A stretch of 7,837 nucleotides of DNA from Eubacterium sp. (GTDB lineage Bacteria; Bacillota; Clostridia; Oscillospirales; Acutalibacteraceae), in assembly GCA_024696725.1 (NCBI GenBank), contig JAILGO010000156.1, positions 1 through 7,837 on the forward strand, given 5' to 3'. How positions within the stretch are numbered: the stretch's first letter is position 1; each line of letters begins with the position of its first letter. This document shows positions 1 to 5,582 of the stretch, piece by piece. The notes under the pieces were generated by a model. The model was not told the origin of the DNA. It did no database searches and saw only the letters and a list, made by a program, of their open reading frames with translations. The translations under genes and the position numbers were made by a program.

Positions 1-700
1 AATTCCTTATTACGTTGTACTTGTTTTAGGTTCAATTATGTCCCTTATATTCTGTATAAACAGGGCGAAGGGCTTCAGCGTTAAAAATCTTATGCTTAAA
101 ACCGTTTCAAGCTGCTGTTATCTTTTAACGGCTGTATTTGCGCTTTTAAGTAACCCCGACGTGTATATTTACGGTTCGCTTCTTATATTCGGCGGAACTC
201 TCGGTTTGTGCGGCGATATTATGCTTGACCTTAAGGGAATATACGAGCAGGATAAGAGTAAATATCTTTACGCGGGCTTTATCTTCTTTTTAATAGGTCA
301 CGTTTTCTATATAGGCGCTATTGTCTATCAGAGCGAGATGTATAAAAAAGCATGGGTATTGCTTCCGTGTCTTGCTTTTTGCTTACTCTTCAGTATTGGC
401 AATATCGCTTCCGCAAAGATTATGAAAGTGCATTTCGGCGCATACAGGAACATAGTATTTATATATACAATATTCCTTATGATGACTCTTGCTACCGGCG
501 TAGCCGCTATGATTATTACACATTTTCAGAAGCGTTATATTATGCTTGCTATCGGCGCAGTTTTGTTTGCTCTTTCCGACGTCATCCTTTCGGGTACCTT
601 CTTCGGAAAGGGAAAGGACAGACCGGTTCACTATTTTACGAATCATCTGACTTATTATGCCGCTCAGTATATAATCGCGGCGTCGATATTATTTATGTAA
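1..700 (+). CDS. YhhN family membrane protein (lysoplasmalogenase-like), 5' end outside window
   Basis: This is a polytopic membrane protein of the YhhN/TMEM86 family. Characterised members hydrolyse the vinyl-ether bond of lysoplasmalogens in the membrane. The frame is open from position 2, reading IPYYVVLVLG before the first ATG at 38, so the gene starts upstream of the window. Because those residues already form the first membrane helix, probably only a few N-terminal residues are missing. About 232 residues are visible, close to the usual family length. Family-type polar positions sit inside the helices: GDIMLD after a Gly-rich helix, GHVFY after AGFIFFLI, and ALSDVIL after LAIGAVLF, followed by a final helix with HLTYYAAQY. 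About eight hydrophobic segments are present. Family membership comes from these motifs; the enzymatic role is inferred, and fits the fact that many Clostridia make plasmalogens. No terminator lies between its stop codon and the tRNA promoter that follows. Confidence 0.85.
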   Translation, partial: IPYYVVLVLGSIMSLIFCINRAKGFSVKNLMLKTVSSCCYLLTAVFALLSNPDVYIYGSLLIFGGTLGLCGDIMLDLKGIYEQDKSKYLYAGFIFFLIGHVFYIGAIVYQSEMYKKAWVLLPCLAFCLLFSIGNIASAKIMKVHFGAYRNIVFIYTIFLMMTLATGVAAMIITHFQKRYIMLAIGAVLFALSDVILSGTFFGKGKDRPVHYFTNHLTYYAAQYIIAASILFM

Positions 701-709
701 AATTTTCTA

Positions 710-738
710 TTGACTTAAGTATTAATAAGTGGTATTAT
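710..738 (+). promoter_or_regulatory. Sigma-A-type promoter of the tRNA gene
   Basis: TTGACT at 710-715 and TATTAT at 733-738 are separated by exactly 17 bases, each matching the consensus hexamer at five of six positions. Transcription would begin near 745, giving a leader of about 35 nt before the tRNA. The -35 box lies only nine bases after the stop codon of the preceding membrane-protein gene, so the tRNA has its own promoter but could also receive read-through. Confidence 0.75.
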
Positions 739-779
739 ATCAAGGTCGCAGGTTTGCGGCGGGTATAATACCGCTATGC

Positions 780-856
780 GGGCCATTAGCTCAGTTGGTC
801 AGAGCAACCGGCTCATAACCGGTCGGTCCGGGGTTCGAGTCCCTGATGGCCCACCA
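780..856 (+). tRNA. tRNA with anticodon CAU, more likely tRNA-Ile2 (lysidine type) than elongator tRNA-Met
   Basis: A complete cloverleaf can be drawn. The acceptor stem is 780-786 with 846-852, seven perfect pairs. The D stem is GCTC (789-792) with GAGC (802-805). The anticodon stem is 807-811 with 819-823, and its loop CTCATAA carries CAU at 814-816. The T stem is 829-833 with 841-845, including one G-U pair, around TTCGAGT. The discriminator is A853 and CCA is encoded at 854-856. G1-C72 pairs, so this is not initiator tRNA, which has an unpaired 1-72. For the choice between Ile2 and elongator Met, the acceptor pairs C4-G69 and C5-G68 are known positive determinants for TilS, which converts C34 to lysidine in E. 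coli tRNA-Ile2. The loop CTCATAA and A73 also fit Ile2, although E. coli elongator Met shares that loop. The gene itself is certain; the amino-acid identity is inferred. Confidence 0.96.
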
Positions 857-860
857 GATA

Positions 861-889
861 AAGCTCCCGAAAGGGAGCTTTTTATTTTA
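861..889 (+). terminator. Rho-independent terminator of the tRNA gene
   Basis: An eight-base stem, AAGCTCCC at 861-868 pairing with GGGAGCTT at 873-880, encloses a GAAA tetraloop. It is followed directly by a T-rich run (TTTATTTTAT). It starts four bases after the encoded CCA end, so it ends the single-gene tRNA transcript and insulates the sporulation genes downstream. Confidence 0.9.
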
Positions 890-912
890 TGCTACTACGA
901 TTAAATATAAGG

Positions 913-941
913 TAATATCTAATTATCCCTTTGCATACTCT
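913..941 (+). promoter_or_regulatory. Predicted sigma-E (mother-cell sporulation) promoter of the sipL-spoIVA unit
   Basis: The -35-like element TAATATC at 913-919 matches six of seven positions of the sigma-E consensus KMATATT. After a 14-base spacer, CATACTCT at 934-941 matches six of eight positions of the -10 consensus CATACAMT. The 14-base spacing is the one expected for sigma-E. The predicted start, near 948, would leave a short leader containing AAGGAG at 956-961 before the ATG at 970. Transcription of spoIVA in Bacillus, and of sipL and spoIVA in C. difficile, is sigma-E dependent, so element and genes agree. It was called by eye. Confidence 0.6.
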
Positions 942-969
942 TTTATAGAAACTGAAAGGAGTAAAAGCA

Positions 970-1317
970 ATGGAACTAAAAAAGGATTATATCTGCCTTG
1001 AAAACAATGAAAAAGTCAATTCAAAGCAGACCGAGCTCGAAGTAGATTATCAGGAAACGCTTCCCGCTTACTGTGACGATATTTTCAGGGTTGTAAAATG
1101 CTGTTCGAGAAGCTGTATTACCTCGGTCGATATCTGCTTTAATGAGATTAAGGTTTTCGGTAGAGTGGTTATTACTCTTACATATTACAATGAGAATTCC
1201 AACCTCTGTTACGCTGATTTTGAAGAGGATTTCAATAAGAATATCAGCGCGACGGTATTACCGATTTTGCTTTCGTCTGCGCCGATATATATGATAAATA
1301 TATTAATTACCGCGTGA
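970..1317 (+). CDS. sipL: SipL-like SPOCS-domain protein, N-terminal fragment (frame broken near 1239-1313)
   Basis: These 115 codons begin with an ATG eight bases after AAGGAG (956-961). The start MELKKDYICLENN and the beta-strand-rich stretch to about residue 94 (DIFRVVKCC, ITSVDICFNEIKVFGRVVITLTYY) match the start of a first SPOCS (DUF3794) domain. This is the domain that opens SipL, the SpoIVA-interacting spore coat morphogenesis protein of Clostridia. After about residue 94 the reading (VLPILLSSAPIYMINILITA) no longer resembles the family. The missing half of the domain, reading DIYDKYINYRVINQRRIDI, is instead present in the frame of the next piece. I therefore see one gene, 970-2459, of about 496 codons when joined, close to the roughly 520 residues of C. 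difficile SipL. The lesion is a missing base (or two extra bases) within about 1239-1313. A genuine short protein cannot be fully excluded. If the break is real, SipL is truncated before its SpoIVA-binding end. Confidence 0.8.
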   Translation: MELKKDYICLENNEKVNSKQTELEVDYQETLPAYCDDIFRVVKCCSRSCITSVDICFNEIKVFGRVVITLTYYNENSNLCYADFEEDFNKNISATVLPILLSSAPIYMINILITA

Positions 1318-2459
1318 TAAATCAGAGGCGCATAGATATACATATTTCAAGCGTTATAAGCGTTGACGTTTACGATAAGCTCAAATATCCCTCGCTCGCG
1401 GCGTGCGAGCGTTCAAAGCTTAAGAGCGAGCGCGTAAAAGCCTCCTGCGTTATCGCTTCAGCGCTTACAAAAATTGAATTTGACGAAGAACCCGCGCTTC
1501 CTTCGGGAAGTCCGCCCGTTAAAAGAATTATCAGCTATACCGCGTTTCCTGTTCTTACCGAGGTAAAGGTAATACGGGATAAGGCGCTGATTAATTGCGA
1601 GGTTAACCTCAGCGTGCTTTATACCGCGGATAACGCCGAAGAATCGGTTGAGCGTTGCGATTATACCTTCGCCGCGTCTAAGATTATCGACGTTAACGGG
1701 ATTTCTGATAACGATATACCCATTGTTAAGCTAAGGCTCGGCAGCCTTTTTGTAAAAACAAAATCAAGCGCGGGCGAGGGTATCAACAGCTTTAATGTTT
1801 TCGGAGAGCTTTCTGCTCATTGCGTGTTTATAAGACAATTTGAAAATACTTATATCAGCGACGGGTATATTCCGGGATATAAATGCGATTGTAGCTATGA
1901 CGATTATAAATACTGTACGGAGGGCGCGTATACCTCGGAAAGCAGAACGGTAAACAGCGCAGTTGCAGTACCGGACGGAATTAAAGAGGATCTTGAGCTG
2001 AGCGTTGATATCTCCGACGAAAAGGCTAAAAACGGAAAGCTCAGTGCTAAGCTTTCGCTTTATGCGGTGTGCCGTGACGGAAGCGGCTCTCTTATCGGAG
2101 TGAGCGCGGGAGACGTGCTTGAAATACCGCTCGGAGCATACGGCAGCGCTTTTGCTGCGATTAATATCAATTCATACGACTATACGATTTCTTCCGATAA
2201 TACTATCGACGTAAGAATAAACGTCGGTGTCAATATATTTGCTTATGACTGTATAAGCGTTAAAACTCTCGGCGATATAAACGCCGCGGAAAAAGAAAAC
2301 TTGCCGCCTGCTTTAACCGTTTATTACGGAAAGGGCAGCGAACGGGTATGGGATATCGCAAAGCGCTTTTCGTCTGACGAGGAGCTGATAAAGGCTGAAA
2401 ACGGAATTAAAGGCGACTATACTGAAAACGACGGTATTATTATCGTACCGAGAGCATAG
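1314..2459 (+). CDS. sipL: SipL-like protein, C-terminal portion: SPOCS domains plus LysM (continues the gene begun at 970)
   Basis: This frame holds the rest of SipL. It contains the end of SPOCS domain 1 (NQRRIDIHISSVISVDVY, about residues 3-20), a second SPOCS domain (about 45-175), a third (about 200-320), and a C-terminal LysM domain (about 334-379, with VYYGKGSERVWDIAKRF and IIIVPRA). In C. difficile the LysM domain of SipL binds SpoIVA; the conserved Trp here is residue 346. The listed start is a GTG that overlaps the upstream stop as GTGA. It has no Shine-Dalgarno sequence and lies inside a domain, so it is unlikely to be the natural start. The same frame stays open back to 1239 and encodes the family-like ADIYDKYINYR just upstream, so the piece should be fused in frame to the one before. 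It sits 13 bases before spoIVA, in the usual clostridial arrangement. Family assignment is firm; whether the protein is made is uncertain. Confidence 0.85.
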   Translation: MINQRRIDIHISSVISVDVYDKLKYPSLAACERSKLKSERVKASCVIASALTKIEFDEEPALPSGSPPVKRIISYTAFPVLTEVKVIRDKALINCEVNLSVLYTADNAEESVERCDYTFAASKIIDVNGISDNDIPIVKLRLGSLFVKTKSSAGEGINSFNVFGELSAHCVFIRQFENTYISDGYIPGYKCDCSYDDYKYCTEGAYTSESRTVNSAVAVPDGIKEDLELSVDISDEKAKNGKLSAKLSLYAVCRDGSGSLIGVSAGDVLEIPLGAYGSAFAAININSYDYTISSDNTIDVRINVGVNIFAYDCISVKTLGDINAAEKENLPPALTVYYGKGSERVWDIAKRFSSDEELIKAENGIKGDYTENDGIIIVPRA

Positions 2460-2465
2460 GGGGGG
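2458..2465 (+). promoter_or_regulatory. Ribosome binding site of spoIVA containing a G7 run
   Basis: AGGGGGGG overlaps the sipL stop codon TAG (2457-2459) and lies seven bases ahead of the spoIVA ATG at 2473. It fixes that start and suggests translational coupling. The seven-G tract (2459-2465) is unusual as a Shine-Dalgarno sequence. It is non-coding, so length changes would alter initiation strength but not a protein. Confidence 0.7.
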
Positions 2466-2472
2466 TAATAGG

Positions 2473-3948
2473 ATGAACAGAAATATATATTCCGATATAT
2501 CCGTAAGAACTCAGGGCGATATTTATATCGGTGTTGTAGGTCCCGTACGGTCGGGAAAATCAACTTTTATTAAAAGATTTATGGATACGCTCGTTATTCC
2601 CGAAATAGCTGATAGCTTTATAAAGGAGCGCGCAAAGGATGAGCTTCCGCAGTCAGTGGCGGGAAGAACGATTATGACAACCGAGCCGAAATTCGTTCCC
2701 GAAAACGCTGTTGAGCTGTCTATGGACGGTGGAATCAACTTTAGGGTAAGGCTTATCGACTGCGTCGGATATATCGTTCCGAGCAGCGAGGGCTATATTG
2801 AGGAAAGCCAGCCGAGAATGGTAATGACTCCGTGGTACGAGGAGGAGATACCGTTTAATATGGCGGCGGAAATAGGAACAAGGAAGGTTATCTCCGAGCA
2901 TTCTACAATAGGACTCGTTATAACGACGGACGGAAGCTTTTCGTCAATTCCGCGCGAGGAATACGAGGAGGCAGAGGAAAGAGTAATTAATGAGCTCAAA
3001 GAGCTTGATAAGCCGTTTGTAGCGCTTCTCAATACCTCTGAGCCGAAAAGCGACGAAGCCGCGGCTCTTTCCGGACGCCTTACCGAAAAATACGGAGTAC
3101 CTGTAATCCCGGTTAACAGTCTTGAGCTTGACGAGGAGCAGATAAAAAATATTCTTTTAAAGGTTCTCTATGAGTTTCCCGTCGTATCTCTATCCGTTTA
3201 TCTTCCGAGCTGGTTCAACGCGCTTTCGAGTGATGACGAGCTGAGAGCCGAGATAATCGGCGCGGTTAAAGAGCAGAGCGAAAGGGTAAAAAGCGTGCGC
3301 TCCGTTTCCGGGCTTGTTAATGCGCTGAAGAATAATAAGAACATTACCGACGCTGTCGTTGTAAACGCTGATTTATCCGACGGAAGCACGGCGGTAAACG
3401 TAACGCTTGACAACTCGTATTTTTTCTCTTTACTGTCGGAAAAATGCCGTGCGGATATAACCGACGAGGAGGCGCTTCTCCTCGAGGTGTCAAAGCTTGC
3501 AGAGGTAAGAGAAAAATACGCCCGTATAGCTTCTGCGCTTGAGCAGGTTGAAAACACGGGCTACGGAATAGTTATGCCGACTATCGACGAGCTCTCTCTT
3601 GAAGAGCCGGAAATAATGAAGCAGGGCGGAAAGTACGGCGTAAAGCTTAAGGCTCACGCTCCTTCAATTCACATGATAAAATGCAATACCTATACCGAGG
3701 TGGCGCCTATAGTCGGAAGCGAGACTCAGAGCGAGGAACTCGTTATGTATCTTCTCAAGGAGTTTGAAAATAATCCGAGCGAGATATGGGATACCGAGAC
3801 TTTCGGAAAATCGCTCAATTCGCTTGTCAACGAAGGGCTGAATAATAAGCTTTACCGTATGCCCGAGGACGCGAGAAATAAGTTCAGAGAAACGATAGAA
3901 CGGGTTATAAACGAGGGTTGCAGCGGCTTAATCTGCATAATACTGTAA
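2473..3948 (+). CDS. spoIVA: Stage IV sporulation protein A (spore coat morphogenetic ATPase)
   Basis: SpoIVA is a mother-cell ATPase that binds the outer forespore membrane and polymerises irreversibly, using ATP hydrolysis, into the basement layer on which the spore coat assembles. The 491 residues match the 492 of Bacillus subtilis. The N-terminal TRAFAC-type domain shows the Walker A motif GPVRSGKST (23-31, Lys29), the sensor threonines in GRTIMTTEP (Thr69-Thr70), and RLIDCVGY (93-100) with Asp96 at the Walker B position. The rest contains the middle and C-terminal assembly domains and ends in CSGLICIIL, the characteristic family terminus. No key residue is missing and the frame is intact. 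It lies 13 bases after sipL and shares its predicted sigma-E promoter at 913-941; a terminator follows closely. In C. difficile the two proteins act together, so intact spoIVA beside a broken sipL is noteworthy. Confidence 0.98.
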   Translation: MNRNIYSDISVRTQGDIYIGVVGPVRSGKSTFIKRFMDTLVIPEIADSFIKERAKDELPQSVAGRTIMTTEPKFVPENAVELSMDGGINFRVRLIDCVGYIVPSSEGYIEESQPRMVMTPWYEEEIPFNMAAEIGTRKVISEHSTIGLVITTDGSFSSIPREEYEEAEERVINELKELDKPFVALLNTSEPKSDEAAALSGRLTEKYGVPVIPVNSLELDEEQIKNILLKVLYEFPVVSLSVYLPSWFNALSSDDELRAEIIGAVKEQSERVKSVRSVSGLVNALKNNKNITDAVVVNADLSDGSTAVNVTLDNSYFFSLLSEKCRADITDEEALLLEVSKLAEVREKYARIASALEQVENTGYGIVMPTIDELSLEEPEIMKQGGKYGVKLKAHAPSIHMIKCNTYTEVAPIVGSETQSEELVMYLLKEFENNPSEIWDTETFGKSLNSLVNEGLNNKLYRMPEDARNKFRETIERVINEGCSGLICIIL

Positions 3949-3984
3949 AAAAAGTGGGCGGTTTAAACCGCCCATTAATACTAT
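3949..3984. terminator. Bidirectional terminator between spoIVA and the zinc-ribbon gene
   Basis: A perfect 20-base palindrome at 3955-3974 (TGGGCGGTTT and its complement) folds into a GC-rich stem with a central TTAA. On the minus strand it is followed by an uninterrupted T run (complement of the A run at 3947-3953), a strong signal for the zinc-ribbon gene. On the plus strand the following sequence is only moderately T-rich (ATTAATACTATATTTTATTT), but the hairpin sits directly after the spoIVA stop. It very likely serves both convergent genes. Confidence 0.88.
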
Positions 3985-3987
3985 ATT

Positions 3988-4281
3988 TTATTTCTCGTGA
4001 AAGCTCTTAAGCTCCTTTAAATCAAAATTTCCGATTGCGAGCTTTTCACCCTTTTTAAAGATATTTCCCTTATCCTCGTCGACTCCGAAAACGGCGCCGC
4101 AGGAGGGGCAAACGAGAAAGTATACCGTACCGTTTGAAACTATAGGCAATTCGGGAGTAAGGCGAAGCTCGGCGTTGGAAAAAACCGAAAGCTTTACCTT
4201 ATGACTGCATTTCGGACATACGATATCAACAGTATGTCCGACCTCTTTAATCTTTTTATTATTGCCTAATCTGTAATCCAT
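3988..4281 (-). CDS. Small zinc-ribbon protein of unknown function
   Basis: I do not recognise this 97-residue protein as a named family. It has two CxxC knuckles, CPKC at 22-25 and CPSC at 58-61, separated by a mostly beta-strand stretch of 32 residues. This is the layout of a zinc ribbon that binds one structural zinc ion. The N-terminus is polar and basic (RLGNNKKIKE), the C-terminus is charged (KGEKLAIGNFDLKELKSFHEK), and there is no signal peptide or membrane segment, so it should be cytoplasmic. Nucleic-acid or protein binding is possible but not shown. The ATG is supported by AAAGGA (complement of 4291-4296) nine bases upstream. It is transcribed towards spoIVA, separated by the shared terminator, and is divergent from the lipoprotein gene that starts 62 bases away. 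The start, motifs and neat terminator argue that it is a real gene. Confidence 0.82.
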   Translation of the reverse strand: MDYRLGNNKKIKEVGHTVDIVCPKCSHKVKLSVFSNAELRLTPELPIVSNGTVYFLVCPSCGAVFGVDEDKGNIFKKGEKLAIGNFDLKELKSFHEK

Positions 4282-4312
4282 ATTAACGCGTCCTTTAGCT
4301 TTTTATATATCT

Positions 4313-4341
4313 AATGTATCATAATTAAGTGAAGTGTTCAA
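4313..4341 (-). promoter_or_regulatory. Possible sigma-A promoter of the zinc-ribbon gene
   Basis: On the minus strand TTGAAC (complement of 4336-4341) and TACATT (complement of 4313-4318) are 17 bases apart, each matching four of six consensus positions. Transcription would start near 4306, upstream of the AAAGGA ribosome binding site. The match is moderate in AT-rich sequence. I found no comparably spaced pair on the plus strand for the divergent lipoprotein gene. Confidence 0.35.
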
Positions 4342-4343
4342 GT

Positions 4344-5582
4344 ATGAAAAAAATAATTATTTGCGTTTTGCTGATTTCGGCACTTTTCGGCTGTACGCCG
4401 AAGTCCTCCGAAAACGGTAAAGAGCAGCCGGACAATCAGACGCAGGAAAAGAGCGATTCCGAATATATAAAATCCGTGTGGCTTCCGTATTTTGAGCTTG
4501 AAAAAATGACTAAGGGAAATAATGAAAAAAGATTTACCGAGTCGGCGGAAAAGGTATTTAAAGAAATAAAAGGCTCGGGCTTTAACGCCGTAACCGTTCA
4601 GGTAAGACCGTGCGCCGACGCCTTTTACCGTTCCGATTTTTTCCCTTCAAGTAAATACTGCTTCGGAAAGCAGGAAAGCGATATGCCTTACGACCCGCTT
4701 GAAATTATGTGCTCTCTCGCCAAAAAGCTCAGCCTTAAGCTTGAAGCGTGGATTAATCCTTACCGGGTAAGCCGGGACAATAATATCGACTCGCTGTGCG
4801 AAGGTAATATCGCTAAAGCGTGGCTGAAAAACAGTAAAAAGAAATCCAATGTATATATAGACAAGAGCGGAATATTCTTTAATCCGGCAAGCCGCGAGGT
4901 CGAGAGGCTTATCGTAAACGGAGTTAGTGAAATAGTAAAAAGGTACGGCGTTTACTCCGTGCATTTCGACGACTATTTTTATCCGACGGATAAAAAGAAG
5001 ATAGATAAAAAGGAATACGCTCAGTATTTTAAGGAAGGCGGAAAGCTGATCCTTTCCGACTGGAGACGGGAAAACGTAAGCCGAATGGTAAAAAGCGTGT
5101 ATAGAGCCGTTAAAAGCGTAAATAAGAACGTGCGCTTCGGTATTTCTCCCGCCGCTGATATTACTAACGACCGTGAGAAGCTTTTTGCCGACGTTGAAAG
5201 GTGGGTCAGCGAAAAAGGTTACGTCGATTATATATGTCCTCAGGTCTATTTCGGCTTTAAAAACGTGTATCAGCCGTTTATGTTTACGGTTAAAAAATGG
5301 CTTTATATAACAAAGTGCGACCTCTTTATCGGACTTCCTCTTTATAAAGCAGGGAAGCCCGATAAGTACGCCGCGTACGATAATAAAAGCATTATTAATG
5401 AATTTAAGAATAACAGTAATATTATAGCAAGACAGATTAACTATCTTTCAAAGCTCAATGAAATCAAGGGCTTTTATATATTTTCTTATTATGATTTTCA
5501 TACCAAGGAGGCGAAAACCGAAAAAGAAAATATGCTTAAAGCTCTGAATAACAAAGGTCAGCTTCAGGGCTGTATGAAATGA
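4344..5582 (+). CDS. Family 10 glycosyl hydrolase-like (GHL10/DUF187) lipoprotein
   Basis: This is a predicted surface lipoprotein of 412 residues. MKKIIICVLLISALFGC is a type II signal peptide with lipidation at Cys17, followed by a polar linker of about 25 residues. The domain from about residue 43 is a GHL10 (DUF187, YngK-like) TIM-barrel type: VWLPYFELE, then GFNAVTVQVRP (79-89), LEAWINPYRVS (133-143), VYSVHFDDYFYP (203-214) and a later YVDYICPQVYFGF. The HFDDYFYP and PQVYF segments are hallmarks of the family and supply acidic residues expected in a glycosidase pocket. A role in cleaving cell-wall or other polysaccharide is inferred; the substrate is unknown. I chose the ATG at 4344 because it begins the signal peptide directly. 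A GTG at 4329 would add five residues. Neither has a convincing Shine-Dalgarno sequence. The last 47 bases overlap the 3' end of the convergent mtaB gene, and no terminator is visible. Confidence 0.88.
   Translation: MKKIIICVLLISALFGCTPKSSENGKEQPDNQTQEKSDSEYIKSVWLPYFELEKMTKGNNEKRFTESAEKVFKEIKGSGFNAVTVQVRPCADAFYRSDFFPSSKYCFGKQESDMPYDPLEIMCSLAKKLSLKLEAWINPYRVSRDNNIDSLCEGNIAKAWLKNSKKKSNVYIDKSGIFFNPASREVERLIVNGVSEIVKRYGVYSVHFDDYFYPTDKKKIDKKEYAQYFKEGGKLILSDWRRENVSRMVKSVYRAVKSVNKNVRFGISPAADITNDREKLFADVERWVSEKGYVDYICPQVYFGFKNVYQPFMFTVKKWLYITKCDLFIGLPLYKAGKPDKYAAYDNKSIINEFKNNSNIIARQINYLSKLNEIKGFYIFSYYDFHTKEAKTEKENMLKALNNKGQLQGCMK

Noticed and set aside
352..768. 138-codon plus-strand frame overlapping the YhhN-family gene and the tRNA leader
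   Set aside because: It is out of frame with a well-supported membrane protein, its product is rich in Tyr and Arg with no family pattern, and it runs through the tRNA promoter. It is a shadow frame.
1255..1314. Hydrophobic tail VLPILLSSAPIYMINILITA at the end of the 115-residue piece, resembling a membrane anchor
   Set aside because: It arises from reading the SPOCS coding sequence in the wrong frame; the alternative frame gives family-like sequence over the same bases.
1393..1411. GC-rich inverted repeat CGCTCGC / GCGAGCG with a 5-base loop
   Set aside because: It lies within sipL coding sequence (Leu-Ala-Ala-Cys-Glu-Arg), is only seven pairs long, has no T run, and is explained by codon choice.
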